Shown here piece after piece: positions 1 to 6,625 of a stretch of 31,686 nucleotides of DNA. Numbering within the stretch: the stretch's first letter is position 1; every line of letters starts with the position of its first letter. The DNA lies in the NCBI GenBank assembly GCA_002773655.1, contig PFAR01000024.1, positions 25,986 to 57,671 on the forward strand, in the 5' to 3' direction. The translations under genes were made by a program, and so were the position numbers. This stretch comes from Candidatus Falkowbacteria bacterium CG10_big_fil_rev_8_21_14_0_10_43_10. Its GTDB lineage: Bacteria > Patescibacteriota > Patescibacteriia > Patescibacteriales > XYC2-FULL-47-12. The notes under the pieces are model-generated. The model did not search any database, had not been told where the DNA came from, and was given only the letters and a program-made list of their open reading frames with translations.

Positions 1-105
1 CTATTTTATTTTATTTTTCGCCTGCGCATCCGGCTGGCTAAAATGGAAAACGACATCACAAAAATTGTTAGGGAGATTGCAGTAGGGAAAAAAGATAAAA
101 TATAA
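1..105 (+). CDS. C-terminus of a DUF2304-like membrane protein (partial)
   Basis: An open frame enters from the left edge and ends at the TAA at 103-105, giving 34 residues. A hydrophobic stretch (LFYFIF) is followed by basic residues and an amphipathic helix ending ENDITKIVREIAVGKKDKI. This pattern, a last membrane helix then a short helix with an L/V-x-R-E-I-A-like end, resembles the C-terminus of DUF2304 proteins, which often sit beside family 2 glycosyltransferases. A glycosyltransferase does follow here. The N-terminal part is outside the window, so the family call is an inference from a short tail and context. A perfect 21-bp inverted repeat begins at its stop codon. Confidence 0.55.
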   Translation, partial: LFYFIFRLRIRLAKMENDITKIVREIAVGKKDKI

Positions 106-170
106 TCCAAATCCACAAATTTCATCCAAATATTACAAATGTAATAAATAATTTGTGGATTTGGATTATA
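101..170. repeat. Perfect 21-bp inverted repeat, heptamer-type array
   Basis: Bases 101-121 and 150-170 are exact reverse complements (key part AATCCAAATCCACAAATT), separated by a 28-nt AT-rich loop. It lies between the DUF2304-like stop codon and the glycosyltransferase start. It could act as an AT-rich terminator or mRNA-protecting stem. The inside of the arms has a loose 7-nt rhythm like other arrays in the window. Confidence 0.8.
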
Positions 171-180
171 TAAAGAGGCT

Positions 181-1236
181 ATGAAAAAAATTGGAATCAT
201 CATCGTCAATTATAAAGATTACGCCCAAAAATTTTTAGAAGACTGCGTTAAGAGTTTAAGAGCGCAGAGATGCTCTGATTTTTTATTCAAAATTTACATA
301 ATTGATAATTGTTTCACCGACGAATCCATCGCTTATTTGAAGGAAAAAGCGCCGGAAGCCGAAGTAATATTAAGAAGCGACGGCAATTACAGCGCCGCTA
401 ACCGGGCGGGGGTAAAGCAGGCGCTTGAGGACGGTTGCAGCCATGTCGTAATCGCGAATATGGATGTGGTTTTTGCCAACCATTGGCTGCGGGAATTACT
501 TGAAACAGCGGATTCTTCTCTGGAGATAGGCATCGCCCAGTCAAAAATTATGCTGTGGTCGGAGAGAGAAAAGATAAACAGCGCAGGGAATGTTTTACAC
601 TTCTTAGGTTTTGGATTTACGCGCGGCTATCAAGAAATAGACGAAGGACAATATAATAGTATAGGCGAGATTTCCGGCTATGCTTCCGGCAGTTCATTTA
701 TTATTAAGAGGGAAGTGTTGGAAAAAATTGGCAACTATGACGCTGAATATTACATGTACCATGATGATTTGGAAATGGGCTGGCGCGCCAGACTGGCGGG
801 CTACAAAATAACGCTGTCGCCAAATTCCGTAGTTTACCACAAATATGAATTCAGCCGCAGCATTAAAATGCTCTATTATATGGAACGCAACCGTTATATC
901 GCTGTTTTTTCCTTTTATAAATTGCCGACGTTATTATTAGTTTTGCCGCCGCTGTTAGCGATGGATATTGGCATGCTGGGCTATTCCATCGCGAATAAAT
1001 GGTTTTTAATCAAGTTGAAAGTATATTTATATTTTCTTAATCCTTTTTCCTGGGCGCATATTTATCGGGCGCGCCGAAGCGTAAAAAAATACCGGAAAAT
1101 TTCCGATCGGGAAATAGCAAAGAATATCAGCGGCAAGGTGGAATTTCAGGAAATAATGAACCCAGTTTTAAAGCGTGTTGTTAATCCGGCGTTTGATTTA
1201 TATTGGAATATTGTCAGGAAGTTTATTTGGTGGTGA
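181..1236 (+). CDS. Family 2 glycosyltransferase (GT-A fold)
   Basis: This 351-residue protein is predicted to move a sugar from a nucleotide donor onto a surface glycan or lipid carrier at the inner membrane face. The N-terminus has the GT2 start IGIIIVNYKD. IDN at 41-43 and NMDV at 93-96 stand where the donor and metal-binding DxD-type motif is expected. HDDLEMGWR at 194-202 matches the acceptor-side E/D-D-x-x-x-x-R region of WbbL-type rhamnosyltransferases. A hydrophobic segment near 243-270 and a basic tail suggest membrane association. The ATG at 181 follows AAGAGG at a good distance. The upstream partial gene looks like DUF2304, a usual GT2 neighbour. The sugar and acceptor cannot be told from the sequence. 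Confidence 0.88.
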   Translation: MKKIGIIIVNYKDYAQKFLEDCVKSLRAQRCSDFLFKIYIIDNCFTDESIAYLKEKAPEAEVILRSDGNYSAANRAGVKQALEDGCSHVVIANMDVVFANHWLRELLETADSSLEIGIAQSKIMLWSEREKINSAGNVLHFLGFGFTRGYQEIDEGQYNSIGEISGYASGSSFIIKREVLEKIGNYDAEYYMYHDDLEMGWRARLAGYKITLSPNSVVYHKYEFSRSIKMLYYMERNRYIAVFSFYKLPTLLLVLPPLLAMDIGMLGYSIANKWFLIKLKVYLYFLNPFSWAHIYRARRSVKKYRKISDREIAKNISGKVEFQEIMNPVLKRVVNPAFDLYWNIVRKFIWW

Positions 1237-1268
1237 GTATTTTTTAATATTGTCATTTCTACTATTTG

Positions 1269-1314
1269 TGTCATTCCCGCGCCAGCGGGAATGACAGTAT
1301 TACGGGAATGACAG
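1269..1314. repeat. GC-rich REP-like hairpin with extra half-copy
   Basis: TGTCATTCCCGC at 1269-1280 and its exact complement at 1285-1296 form a 12-bp stem with a 4-nt loop. A second right arm (CGGGAATGACAG) follows at 1303-1314, running up to the next start codon. It may end the glycosyltransferase transcript, but no T-tract follows, so a dispersed REP-like element is the better reading. Confidence 0.75.
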
Positions 1315-1315
1315 A

Positions 1316-1744
1316 ATGAATATGATAAAGTTTATAAAACTATTGCTAATCCTGTCATGGTTGCTGCTTATATTCCTCACTTCTCATATTACTTTTCCGC
1401 CCGAGGATCCAAATAGAATCAAGCTGTGGTATGAGTACACCTATGATAAAAGCATGCATTTGATACTGTATGGTTTTTTAGCGTATTTAATCGCTAGTTT
1501 TTTAATTGAAAATAAAAAGCTAAAGTGGCAATGGATTTTTTGGGTGGCGGTTTTGTTCTGCTATTTCTACGGCATAACCGATGAGTGGCACCAGGGGTTT
1601 GTGGCCGGCCGGGGAGTAAGCTATTATGATTTATGCTTTAACGTCATCGGCGGCATAGGAGGCGCTTCATTATACAAAATATGGCGTACGGACGGCAGTA
1701 ATCGCGGTTGGTATGCGAGGGAAATGCACGGCAAAACAGTATGA
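1316..1744 (+). CDS. VanZ-like membrane protein
   Basis: This is a 142-residue polytopic membrane protein of the VanZ-like family. The family name comes from teicoplanin resistance, but most members have no known function. The family hallmarks are visible: DKSMHLILYGFLAY near 46-59, and ITDEWHQGFVAGRGVSYYDL near 88-107, which carries the conserved D-E-x-x-Q and R residues. Hydrophobic helices lie near 5-22, 48-65, 72-90 and 105-120. The start overlaps the preceding REP-like repeat and has no good Shine-Dalgarno, so the ATG at 1322 is an alternative. The polar last 18 residues lie beyond the usual family end. Confidence 0.8.
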   Translation: MNMIKFIKLLLILSWLLLIFLTSHITFPPEDPNRIKLWYEYTYDKSMHLILYGFLAYLIASFLIENKKLKWQWIFWVAVLFCYFYGITDEWHQGFVAGRGVSYYDLCFNVIGGIGGASLYKIWRTDGSNRGWYAREMHGKTV

Positions 1745-1783
1745 TATGCTGATTTTGTCAATATTTTATTAAAATAAGGCTTA

Positions 1784-1792
1784 TGTTATAAT
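1784..1792 (+). promoter_or_regulatory. Extended -10 promoter of pilT
   Basis: TGtTATAAT (1784-1792) is a perfect extended -10 element. No convincing -35 box lies 17 bp upstream. The expected transcription start falls at or next to the ATG at 1799, so the mRNA would be leaderless or nearly so. Confidence 0.6.
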
Positions 1793-1798
1793 AAAAAT

Positions 1799-2842
1799 AT
1801 GAATATTCAAAATTACTTTAAAACAGCCATAGAAAAAGGAGCGGCTGACCTTCATTTGGTTGGCGGTTCAAAATCAACCCTGCGCATCGGCGAGCAGTTA
1901 ATTCCGGTTAGCGAAACTCTTTTAGATAATAAAGAACTGCGGGAAGCGGTTTTTACCTTGCTGGACGAGAAGCAAAAAGAGCATTTTTTAAAGAATAAAG
2001 AGTTGGATTTCGGCAAAGAAATTTTAGGGCAGAGATTCAGAATAAATTTGCATTTTCAGGAGGGAAAAGTTGGCTTGACCGCCCGGGTTATAGCCAAGGA
2101 AGTGCCATCGCCCGATAAATTGGGATTCACGGAAAATTTATACGGCCTGACACATTTGCGCGACGGCCTTATTTTAGTTGTGGGGACGTCGGGCAGCGGC
2201 AAGTCTTCTACTTTGGCCGCCATGATAGATATTATTAACGCGGAGCGCAAAGCGCATATTATCACCATTGAAGATCCGATTGAGTTTTTATTCAAGGAAA
2301 AGCAAAGCATAATTGAGCAAAGGGAGCTAGGCAACGATACGCGATCTTTTGCCGCCGCCTTAAAATCAGCTTTGCGCCAGGACCCGAACGTGATTATGGT
2401 CGGCGAAATGCGGGATAAAGAAACCATATCCGGCGCTTTAACTGCCGCGGAAACCGGGCATCTGGTTTTATCAACGCTGCATACCTCAAACGCCCCGGAG
2501 ACGATTCAGCGCGTTATTGATTCTTATCCGTCGGACAAAAAAAACCAAATTTTAAACCAGCTGGCCTCTAATTTGCGGGCCGTAATCGCCCAGGAATTAT
2601 TGCCGGCCAAAGAGGGAGGCCGAGTGGCGGTCAGGGAGATTATGATTAATAATTCCGCCATTTCCAATTTAATAAAGAATAATGATATCGCGCAAATAAT
2701 ATCCACTATCCAGACCAGCGGCGCCGAAGGAATGGTTACCATGAACCAGTCAATCGATAAATTGTTGGTCGCCGGCATCATTGATCAAAAAGTGGCGGAA
2801 AACAGAAAGAGGAATTTGGAAACAAAGTCTGTATATTACTAG
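1799..2842 (+). CDS. pilT: Type IV pilus retraction ATPase PilT
   Basis: This 347-residue hexameric secretion ATPase depolymerises type IV pili at the cytoplasmic side of the pilus base. An N-terminal PAS-like domain (about 1-100) is followed by a RecA-like domain. Walker A is GTSGSGKS at 129-136, the Asp box is TIEDPIEF at 156-163, the Walker B region is IMVGEMRD at 199-206 and the His box is TGHLVLSTLHT at 219-229. Length and motif order match PilT/PilU; PilB-type ATPases are longer. No other pilus gene lies in the window. An extended -10 element directly upstream suggests its own, almost leaderless transcript. Confidence 0.93.
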   Translation: MNIQNYFKTAIEKGAADLHLVGGSKSTLRIGEQLIPVSETLLDNKELREAVFTLLDEKQKEHFLKNKELDFGKEILGQRFRINLHFQEGKVGLTARVIAKEVPSPDKLGFTENLYGLTHLRDGLILVVGTSGSGKSSTLAAMIDIINAERKAHIITIEDPIEFLFKEKQSIIEQRELGNDTRSFAAALKSALRQDPNVIMVGEMRDKETISGALTAAETGHLVLSTLHTSNAPETIQRVIDSYPSDKKNQILNQLASNLRAVIAQELLPAKEGGRVAVREIMINNSAISNLIKNNDIAQIISTIQTSGAEGMVTMNQSIDKLLVAGIIDQKVAENRKRNLETKSVYY

Positions 2843-2850
2843 TGCAAAAT

Positions 2851-2895
2851 AGCGAATTTTAATGCGAACCTACGAGCTATCGAATTACTAAATTG
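2851..2895. repeat. Weak heptamer-type array
   Basis: Degenerate units such as AGCGAAT (2851) and ATCGAAT (2879) are 28 nt, or four heptamers, apart. The stretch fills the gap between pilT and the GxxExxY remnant. The match is weaker than at other loci. Confidence 0.35.
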
Positions 2896-2896
2896 T

Positions 2897-3055
2897 ATGG
2901 GGGAGGATAAGATAATTTATGAGAGACTATCGTACGAAATAGTAGGCGCTTGTTTTAAAGTACATAAATTGCTTGGCAGATTCTGCAGGGAAAAACAGTA
3001 TTATGAATATAGAAAAATGGCAAAACATAGTCGGTATGATAAAGGACCAGTTTAA
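2897..3055 (+). pseudogene. N-terminal remnant of a GxxExxY protein
   Basis: The frame starting at the ATG at 2897 reads 52 residues to a TAA at 3053. Its start (YERLSYEIVGACFKVHKLLG) and the following RFCREKQYYE match the N-terminus of GxxExxY-family proteins (PF13366), which carry a PD-(D/E)XK-like nuclease fold. The second half, with the D...E-x-K catalytic segment seen in the intact copy at 24492-24890, is missing. After about residue 38 the frame runs into the next gene, which uses another frame. This looks like a gene cut off by a deletion that joined it to its neighbour. Confidence 0.7.
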
Positions 3056-3341
3056 GGTTGAAGATGAGGGGAAGGAAGAGCTGGATGACGTTCCAAATGG
3101 TACGATAGAATTTATTATTTTTCAGGGACCGTTAGGAAAAATGAGGCTGGAATATACGGTTAAACCGGTGGTATTGGATAAAAAGACAATCGGCTCGCGT
3201 CGAATCGGTTCCGAAACTACCGTGGAATATATTTATAGCGAAGATGAAATGTCTCAGACCTTTAAAGCCTATAAATGGGATGACGACCGGGATGATTGGG
3301 TGGAGATTGAACAAGAAAGGCTGGGGGCGTTTACGGCGTAA
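3003..3341 (+). CDS. Conserved hypothetical small acidic protein
   Basis: This is a 112-residue soluble acidic protein with no motif I recognise. It begins MNIEKWQNIVGMIKDQF, and the middle alternates beta-like strands (TIEFIIFQGPLGKMRLEYTV, then TTVEYIYSE) ending in an acidic DDDRDDWVEIEQERLG segment. The ATG at 3003 is preferred over an upstream start at 2973, because the extra residues come from DNA belonging to the GxxExxY remnant. It sits just before dtd but is separated from it by a repeat array. Function unknown. Confidence 0.65.
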   Translation: MNIEKWQNIVGMIKDQFKVEDEGKEELDDVPNGTIEFIIFQGPLGKMRLEYTVKPVVLDKKTIGSRRIGSETTVEYIYSEDEMSQTFKAYKWDDDRDDWVEIEQERLGAFTA

Positions 3342-3381
3342 AAATCTGAAATTTTCAATGATCAATTTTCATTTAATTTAC

Positions 3382-3458
3382 AATTTTCAATTTCCAAAAT
3401 GTTTGGACATTGAAAATTAAAATATTGAAAATTGATTGAAAATTGGAAATTGAAAATT
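3382..3458. repeat. Heptamer array with 16-bp perfect inverted arms
   Basis: AATTTTCAATTTCCAA at 3382-3397 is the exact complement of 3443-3458. The right part steps by 7 nt through GAAAATT, GGAAATT and GAAAATT. The right arm touches the dtd start codon at 3459, leaving no room for a Shine-Dalgarno. Confidence 0.8.
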
Positions 3459-3914
3459 ATGAGAACAATTATCCAGCGAGTTAAAAAGGCATCTGTAAAA
3501 GTGGAGGGTGAAATAATAGGTGAAATAAGGCAGGGATTGTTAGTTTTATTGGCGGTGCATGAAGATGACACGGAAAAAGATATAGAGTGGATGGCAGGCA
3601 AGGTCATGAATTTGCGCATCTTTGGAGATGACCAGCAAAAGATAAATAAATCTGTGCAAGATGTAGGCGGTGAAATTCTCGTAGTTTCGCAGTTTACGCT
3701 GTACGGGGACTGTAAAAAAGGGAATCGCCCGTCTTTTATTAAGAGCGCCCGGCCGGAAAAAGCGAAAGAGTGTTATGAAAAATTTGTGGCAAAAATAAAA
3801 GAGACAGGGGTAAAGACTGAGACTGGAAAATTTCAAGAGCATATGGAGGTGGAATTAGTTAACGACGGGCCGACAACGATTATTATTGAAAGTCAGAAAG
3901 TTGAAAGTTTATAA
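3459..3914 (+). CDS. dtd: D-aminoacyl-tRNA deacylase
   Basis: This 151-residue enzyme removes D-amino acids wrongly attached to tRNA. The two active-site motifs are present: SQFTLYGD at 77-84, with the conserved Thr, and NDGP at 135-138, the Gly-cisPro motif region. Length and the start MRTIIQRVKKASVKVEGE fit the DTD family. An upstream TTG at 3432 would add only repeat-coded residues, so the ATG at 3459 is chosen. The family usually ends near the IIIES strand; the last residues here (QKVESL) are coded by the heptamer array that follows, so the array appears to have been captured as a short tail. Confidence 0.93.
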   Translation: MRTIIQRVKKASVKVEGEIIGEIRQGLLVLLAVHEDDTEKDIEWMAGKVMNLRIFGDDQQKINKSVQDVGGEILVVSQFTLYGDCKKGNRPSFIKSARPEKAKECYEKFVAKIKETGVKTETGKFQEHMEVELVNDGPTTIIIESQKVESL

Positions 3915-3925
3915 AGTTAAAAGTT
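3888..3925. repeat. Heptamer array over the dtd 3' end
   Basis: Units GAAAGTC, AGAAAGT and TGAAAGT step by 7 nt across the last codons of dtd and continue as AAAGTT-type units up to the ATG at 3926. Confidence 0.6.
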
Positions 3926-4006
3926 ATGAAAATTATAGTTGGTTCAACCAATCCGGTTAAAATTGATGCGGTTAGGGAAATTATTAAAGATTTGTATAAA
4001 TTATAA
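3926..4006 (+). pseudogene. N-terminal remnant of DUF84 inosine/xanthosine triphosphatase
   Basis: A 26-codon frame starts MKIIVGSTNPVKIDAVREII and stops at 4004-4006. The first 18 residues match the N-terminal nucleotide-binding strand and helix of DUF84 (YjjX-type) ITP/XTP phosphatases, whose hallmark is V-G-S-T-N-P-V-K-x-x-A-V. The family is normally around 170 residues, so only the start survives. The Nudix gene begins six bases after the stop. This is most simply a gene cut by a deletion whose right edge is at the Nudix gene. Confidence 0.75.
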
Positions 4007-4011
4007 AAACT

Positions 4012-4449
4012 ATGTTTATTGTTGGAGCTTTTGTGACAATATTTGACGAACAAAAAAGAGTTTTGCTTTGCCACCGGTGCGATTATGATTTATGGAATTT
4101 GCCTGGCGGCAGAGTAGAAAGCAGAGAAACGCCGTGGGATGCGGCTAAACGAGAAGTAAAAGAAGAAACAGGTTTGGAAGTTTCTATTGAACGTCTAAGT
4201 GGAGTTTATAGCAAGCCGGAAGAAGATGATGTGGTTTTTAATTTTGTCAGTAGAATTATTGGAGGGAAAATTACATTATCTGACGAAGCGGATGAAATTA
4301 AATATTTTGACATTAATAATTTGCCGAAAAATACAGTTCCCAAACAAGTGGAACGAATACGGGATGCTTTAGATTGTAAAAGCGAAGTAAGATTAAAAAC
4401 GCAAACAGGATTGGGCGCTATTGAATTAGTTAAACAAGGAAAATTATAA
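4012..4449 (+). CDS. Nudix hydrolase
   Basis: This is a 145-residue hydrolase of a nucleoside diphosphate linked to another moiety. The Nudix box GX5EX7REUXEEXGU is perfect at 33-55, with catalytic REVKEETG at 47-54. The order of strands (FIVGAFVTIF, then VLLCHRCD, DLWNLPGG) is typical. The substrate cannot be predicted. There is no Shine-Dalgarno before the ATG, and the gene follows a broken DUF84 gene, which in intact form is also a nucleotide-cleaning enzyme; a shared housecleaning role is an inference. Confidence 0.9.
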   Translation: MFIVGAFVTIFDEQKRVLLCHRCDYDLWNLPGGRVESRETPWDAAKREVKEETGLEVSIERLSGVYSKPEEDDVVFNFVSRIIGGKITLSDEADEIKYFDINNLPKNTVPKQVERIRDALDCKSEVRLKTQTGLGAIELVKQGKL

Positions 4450-4460
4450 TATTTATTCAC

Positions 4461-4530
4461 TAAGGAGGAATAAATACTGTAAGTTACAAGTCTTAAAACT
4501 TAAAGCTTAAAACTTACAACTAAATAAATA
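4461..4530. repeat. Short palindromic insert between Shine-Dalgarno and start codon
   Basis: A strong Shine-Dalgarno (AAGGAGG) lies at 4462-4468, but the nearest usable ATG is at 4532. Between them is a 41-nt element (4478-4518) with 8-bp inverted ends, TGTAAGTT and AACTTACA. Its interior steps by 7 nt through CTTAAAA and CTTAAAG units. AATAAATA stands on both sides (4469-4476 and 4523-4530), like a target-site duplication. The bases are AT-rich, so the direct repeat may be chance. Confidence 0.65.
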
Positions 4531-4531
4531 T

Positions 4532-5287
4532 ATGAACATCATTCCAATCATTGTCGGTGTAGTAGTATTAGCCATCGCCATTCTGCGCCAGATTAACCAG
4601 TACGAGCGCGGTGTTTTATTTACTATGGGAAAATTCTCCAACGTGGCCGATCCGGGATGGCGTATTGTCATTCCCGTTTTTCAGTTTATGAAAAAAGTGG
4701 ATTTGCGTATTAAAGCGGTGGATGTGCCAGACCAGAAAGCGATTACCAAAGATAATATTTCCGTTACTGTGAATGCCGTAATTTATTATAAAGTGGCTGA
4801 CGCCGAGAAAGCGGTAATTGCAGTAGAGGATTTTCGCTACGCCATGAGCCAGCTGGCCCAGACCACCATGCGAAATATCGTCGGCGAGATCAGTCTCGAC
4901 GAACTTTTAGCGGAGAGGGAGAAAACATCGGAGAGGATTCGCGATATTGTGGATAAAATTTCCGACGCCTGGGGCATAAAAGTGGAAAACGTAGAATTAA
5001 AAGACGTTAGTTTGCCGGCGGATATGGAACGCACGATTGCCAAGCAGGCCGAGGCGGAGCGGGAAAAAAGGGCGGTAATTATTAAGGCCGAAGGCGAGGT
5101 CGCGTCCGCCGAAAACATGGCCAAAGCCGCGCGCATACTGGCCGCTTCCGACGGCGCCCTGCATTTGCGCACTTTACAGTCAATTAATGACATCAGTTCC
5201 GACCAATCCAATACGGTCGTTTTTGCCGTTCCGCTCGAAGTATTGCGGGCGTTTGAATCTTTTAATAAGCGTAATTCAGAAAAATAA
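4532..5287 (+). CDS. Slipin (SPFH/band 7 stomatin-like protein)
   Basis: This 251-residue membrane scaffold protein has an N-terminal membrane segment at about 3-19. A band 7 domain runs from QINQYERGVLFTMGKF through the ISVTVNAVIYYKV strand region. An Ala/Glu-rich helix (KQAEAEREKRAVIIKAEGE, about 170-190) supports oligomer assembly. Length and motifs match bacterial slipins, which organise membrane microdomains. No NfeD-type partner lies beside it. Its probable original Shine-Dalgarno is now 64 bases upstream of the ATG, separated by a palindromic repeat. Confidence 0.9.
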   Translation: MNIIPIIVGVVVLAIAILRQINQYERGVLFTMGKFSNVADPGWRIVIPVFQFMKKVDLRIKAVDVPDQKAITKDNISVTVNAVIYYKVADAEKAVIAVEDFRYAMSQLAQTTMRNIVGEISLDELLAEREKTSERIRDIVDKISDAWGIKVENVELKDVSLPADMERTIAKQAEAEREKRAVIIKAEGEVASAENMAKAARILAASDGALHLRTLQSINDISSDQSNTVVFAVPLEVLRAFESFNKRNSEK

Positions 5288-5291
5288 ATTT

Positions 5292-5693
5292 ATGAAAAGT
5301 AAAAAAGGAGGAATAATTTTTTTCATTATTATCTCAGTTGTTTTTATTTTGCTGGTTTTTATTTATCAAAACAAAGGTGTTATTCAGGATAGGATAGAAG
5401 AAAAACCAGCGGTTGATTTGCAAAAAATGGCTGGAGAATATAAAGAAAGCATAAAGTTGATCAAGCCGTTATATGAAGATTTAATCAGCCGGGCAAATGA
5501 AAATTTGCAAGATAAGAAGGCAATAAATAATCTAAGATCCAAGCTTTTAGAGCTTAAAATGCCCGCTGAATTCAGGGAAGCGCATGTGGAGTTAGTTTTA
5601 CTGCTGGACAAGATAGAACAAGGAATTTCAGGCGAAGAGGCGAAAGAAAAATTTAAAGAGATTATCGAGCGGTATGAATGGCTCAATTTTTAA
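5292..5693 (+). CDS. Hypothetical single-pass membrane protein
   Basis: This 133-residue protein has a short basic start (MKSKKGG), one strong membrane helix at about 8-26 and a helical charged remainder. The tail contains likely amphipathic helices (LQKMAGEYKESIKLIKPLYEDLI, about 43-64; EFREAHVELVLLLDKIEQGI, about 95-115). It should be anchored with its C-terminus outside. The start is four bases after the slipin stop codon, so the two are probably co-transcribed. A start upstream inside the slipin gene is unlikely because it would overlap and precede the membrane anchor with unrelated sequence. Function not recognised. Confidence 0.7.
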   Translation: MKSKKGGIIFFIIISVVFILLVFIYQNKGVIQDRIEEKPAVDLQKMAGEYKESIKLIKPLYEDLISRANENLQDKKAINNLRSKLLELKMPAEFREAHVELVLLLDKIEQGISGEEAKEKFKEIIERYEWLNF

Positions 5694-5735
5694 TTATTAT
5701 TTTTCATTTTTACTTTCTCCTTTTTCATTTTTATT

Positions 5736-6494
5736 ATGCTTAATCGTTTTATTCCAATATTTTTATCCCTAATATTTTTTACCGGCTGGGAAACTATTGT
5801 TTTTAATCCCCGCTATTTTTTCGCGGCGTTAGCCATAATTGTCGCGGCATTGCTGTTTTTGGCCGTTAAAATAAATAAATTGCGCGTTAAAGACAGGGAT
5901 TTTTGGCTGCTCTTGACGCCCTGCCTTTTTTTAGTTAGCTTAACAACAGTATTTTTGCTGTTTTTAAACTACAACTGGACTAAGCATCTACTAATAATTT
6001 TAACGGCGGCGGCCTGCTATTACTTTTTAAATTATCTTTATAATTTAATCAATCGCATTACCAACTACCGGCCGCTCAGCCTGGAGAGCGCCTCCTCATT
6101 TTTTAATGTTGTCAGCTATTTATTTTTAGGCGTCAGCGTCTATGGATTGATTAATCTGCTGAATTTAAGCCTGTGGATATTGGCTTTAGCGGTAATAGCC
6201 GTAACCTTTATTTTAACCTATCAATTTTTTTGGATTAACAAAATAGATGAAAACAGCATCTTGTCCGCTTCCATTTTAGTAAGTATTATTATGATTGAAT
6301 TTTTTTGGGCTCTTTCAATTTTTCCCGTGTCGCATTTTATCAGCGGACTGTCGCTGGCCATTATTTATTATGTTATTATTAATTTATCCTTGCTGCATTT
6401 TATTGAAAAATTAAACCGGAAAGCCGTTAGACTCTATCTCGCCGTCGGATTAATCTGCATATTTATAATTTTATTATCGGCCCAATGGCTGTAG
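5736..6494 (+). CDS. Hypothetical polytopic membrane protein
   Basis: This 252-residue protein is almost entirely hydrophobic, with about eight membrane helices. Examples are near 5-20, 27-44, 57-77, 83-102, 125-145, 147-167, 177-195 and 233-250. Short charged loops such as KINKLRVKDRD and EKLNRKAVR separate the helices. I see no transporter, peptidase or glycosyltransferase motif. The 42-nt gap before it is T-rich and has no clear Shine-Dalgarno. The next gene is also a membrane-anchored protein. Function unknown. Confidence 0.75.
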   Translation: MLNRFIPIFLSLIFFTGWETIVFNPRYFFAALAIIVAALLFLAVKINKLRVKDRDFWLLLTPCLFLVSLTTVFLLFLNYNWTKHLLIILTAAACYYFLNYLYNLINRITNYRPLSLESASSFFNVVSYLFLGVSVYGLINLLNLSLWILALAVIAVTFILTYQFFWINKIDENSILSASILVSIIMIEFFWALSIFPVSHFISGLSLAIIYYVIINLSLLHFIEKLNRKAVRLYLAVGLICIFIILLSAQWL

Positions 6495-6625
6495 TTCAAA
6501 TAAAATTTTAATAGTTAAAAAGGCCAGAGAACCTTTAATTCGAATCCGTTGTACGGACTTAAATGTACTTGCTAGAATGCGAATGCCGCGAAAAAATTTG
6601 ATGAATATTTTTAAAATTTCTACCT
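6495..6625. other. Intergenic spacer without a recognisable gene
   Basis: This 131-base spacer holds a small hairpin (AAAGG/CCTTT around 6520-6537, without a T-tract) and AT-rich sequence with repeated CGAAT-type words. No open frame, promoter or RNA is convincing. Confidence 0.4.

Noticed and set aside
6..209. 67-residue minus-strand frame with a hydrophobic stretch and a basic tail
   Set aside because: It overlaps the inverted repeat and the glycosyltransferase start, has no ribosome binding site, and the plus-strand frame there gives a more believable protein end.
1755..1792. TTGTCA as a -35 box for pilT
   Set aside because: The spacing to TATAAT is 26 bp, too long for sigma-70; the extended -10 alone is the better reading.
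2973..3002. Earlier start for the hypothetical protein
   Set aside because: These ten codons overlap the GxxExxY remnant in another frame and do not look like part of the protein.
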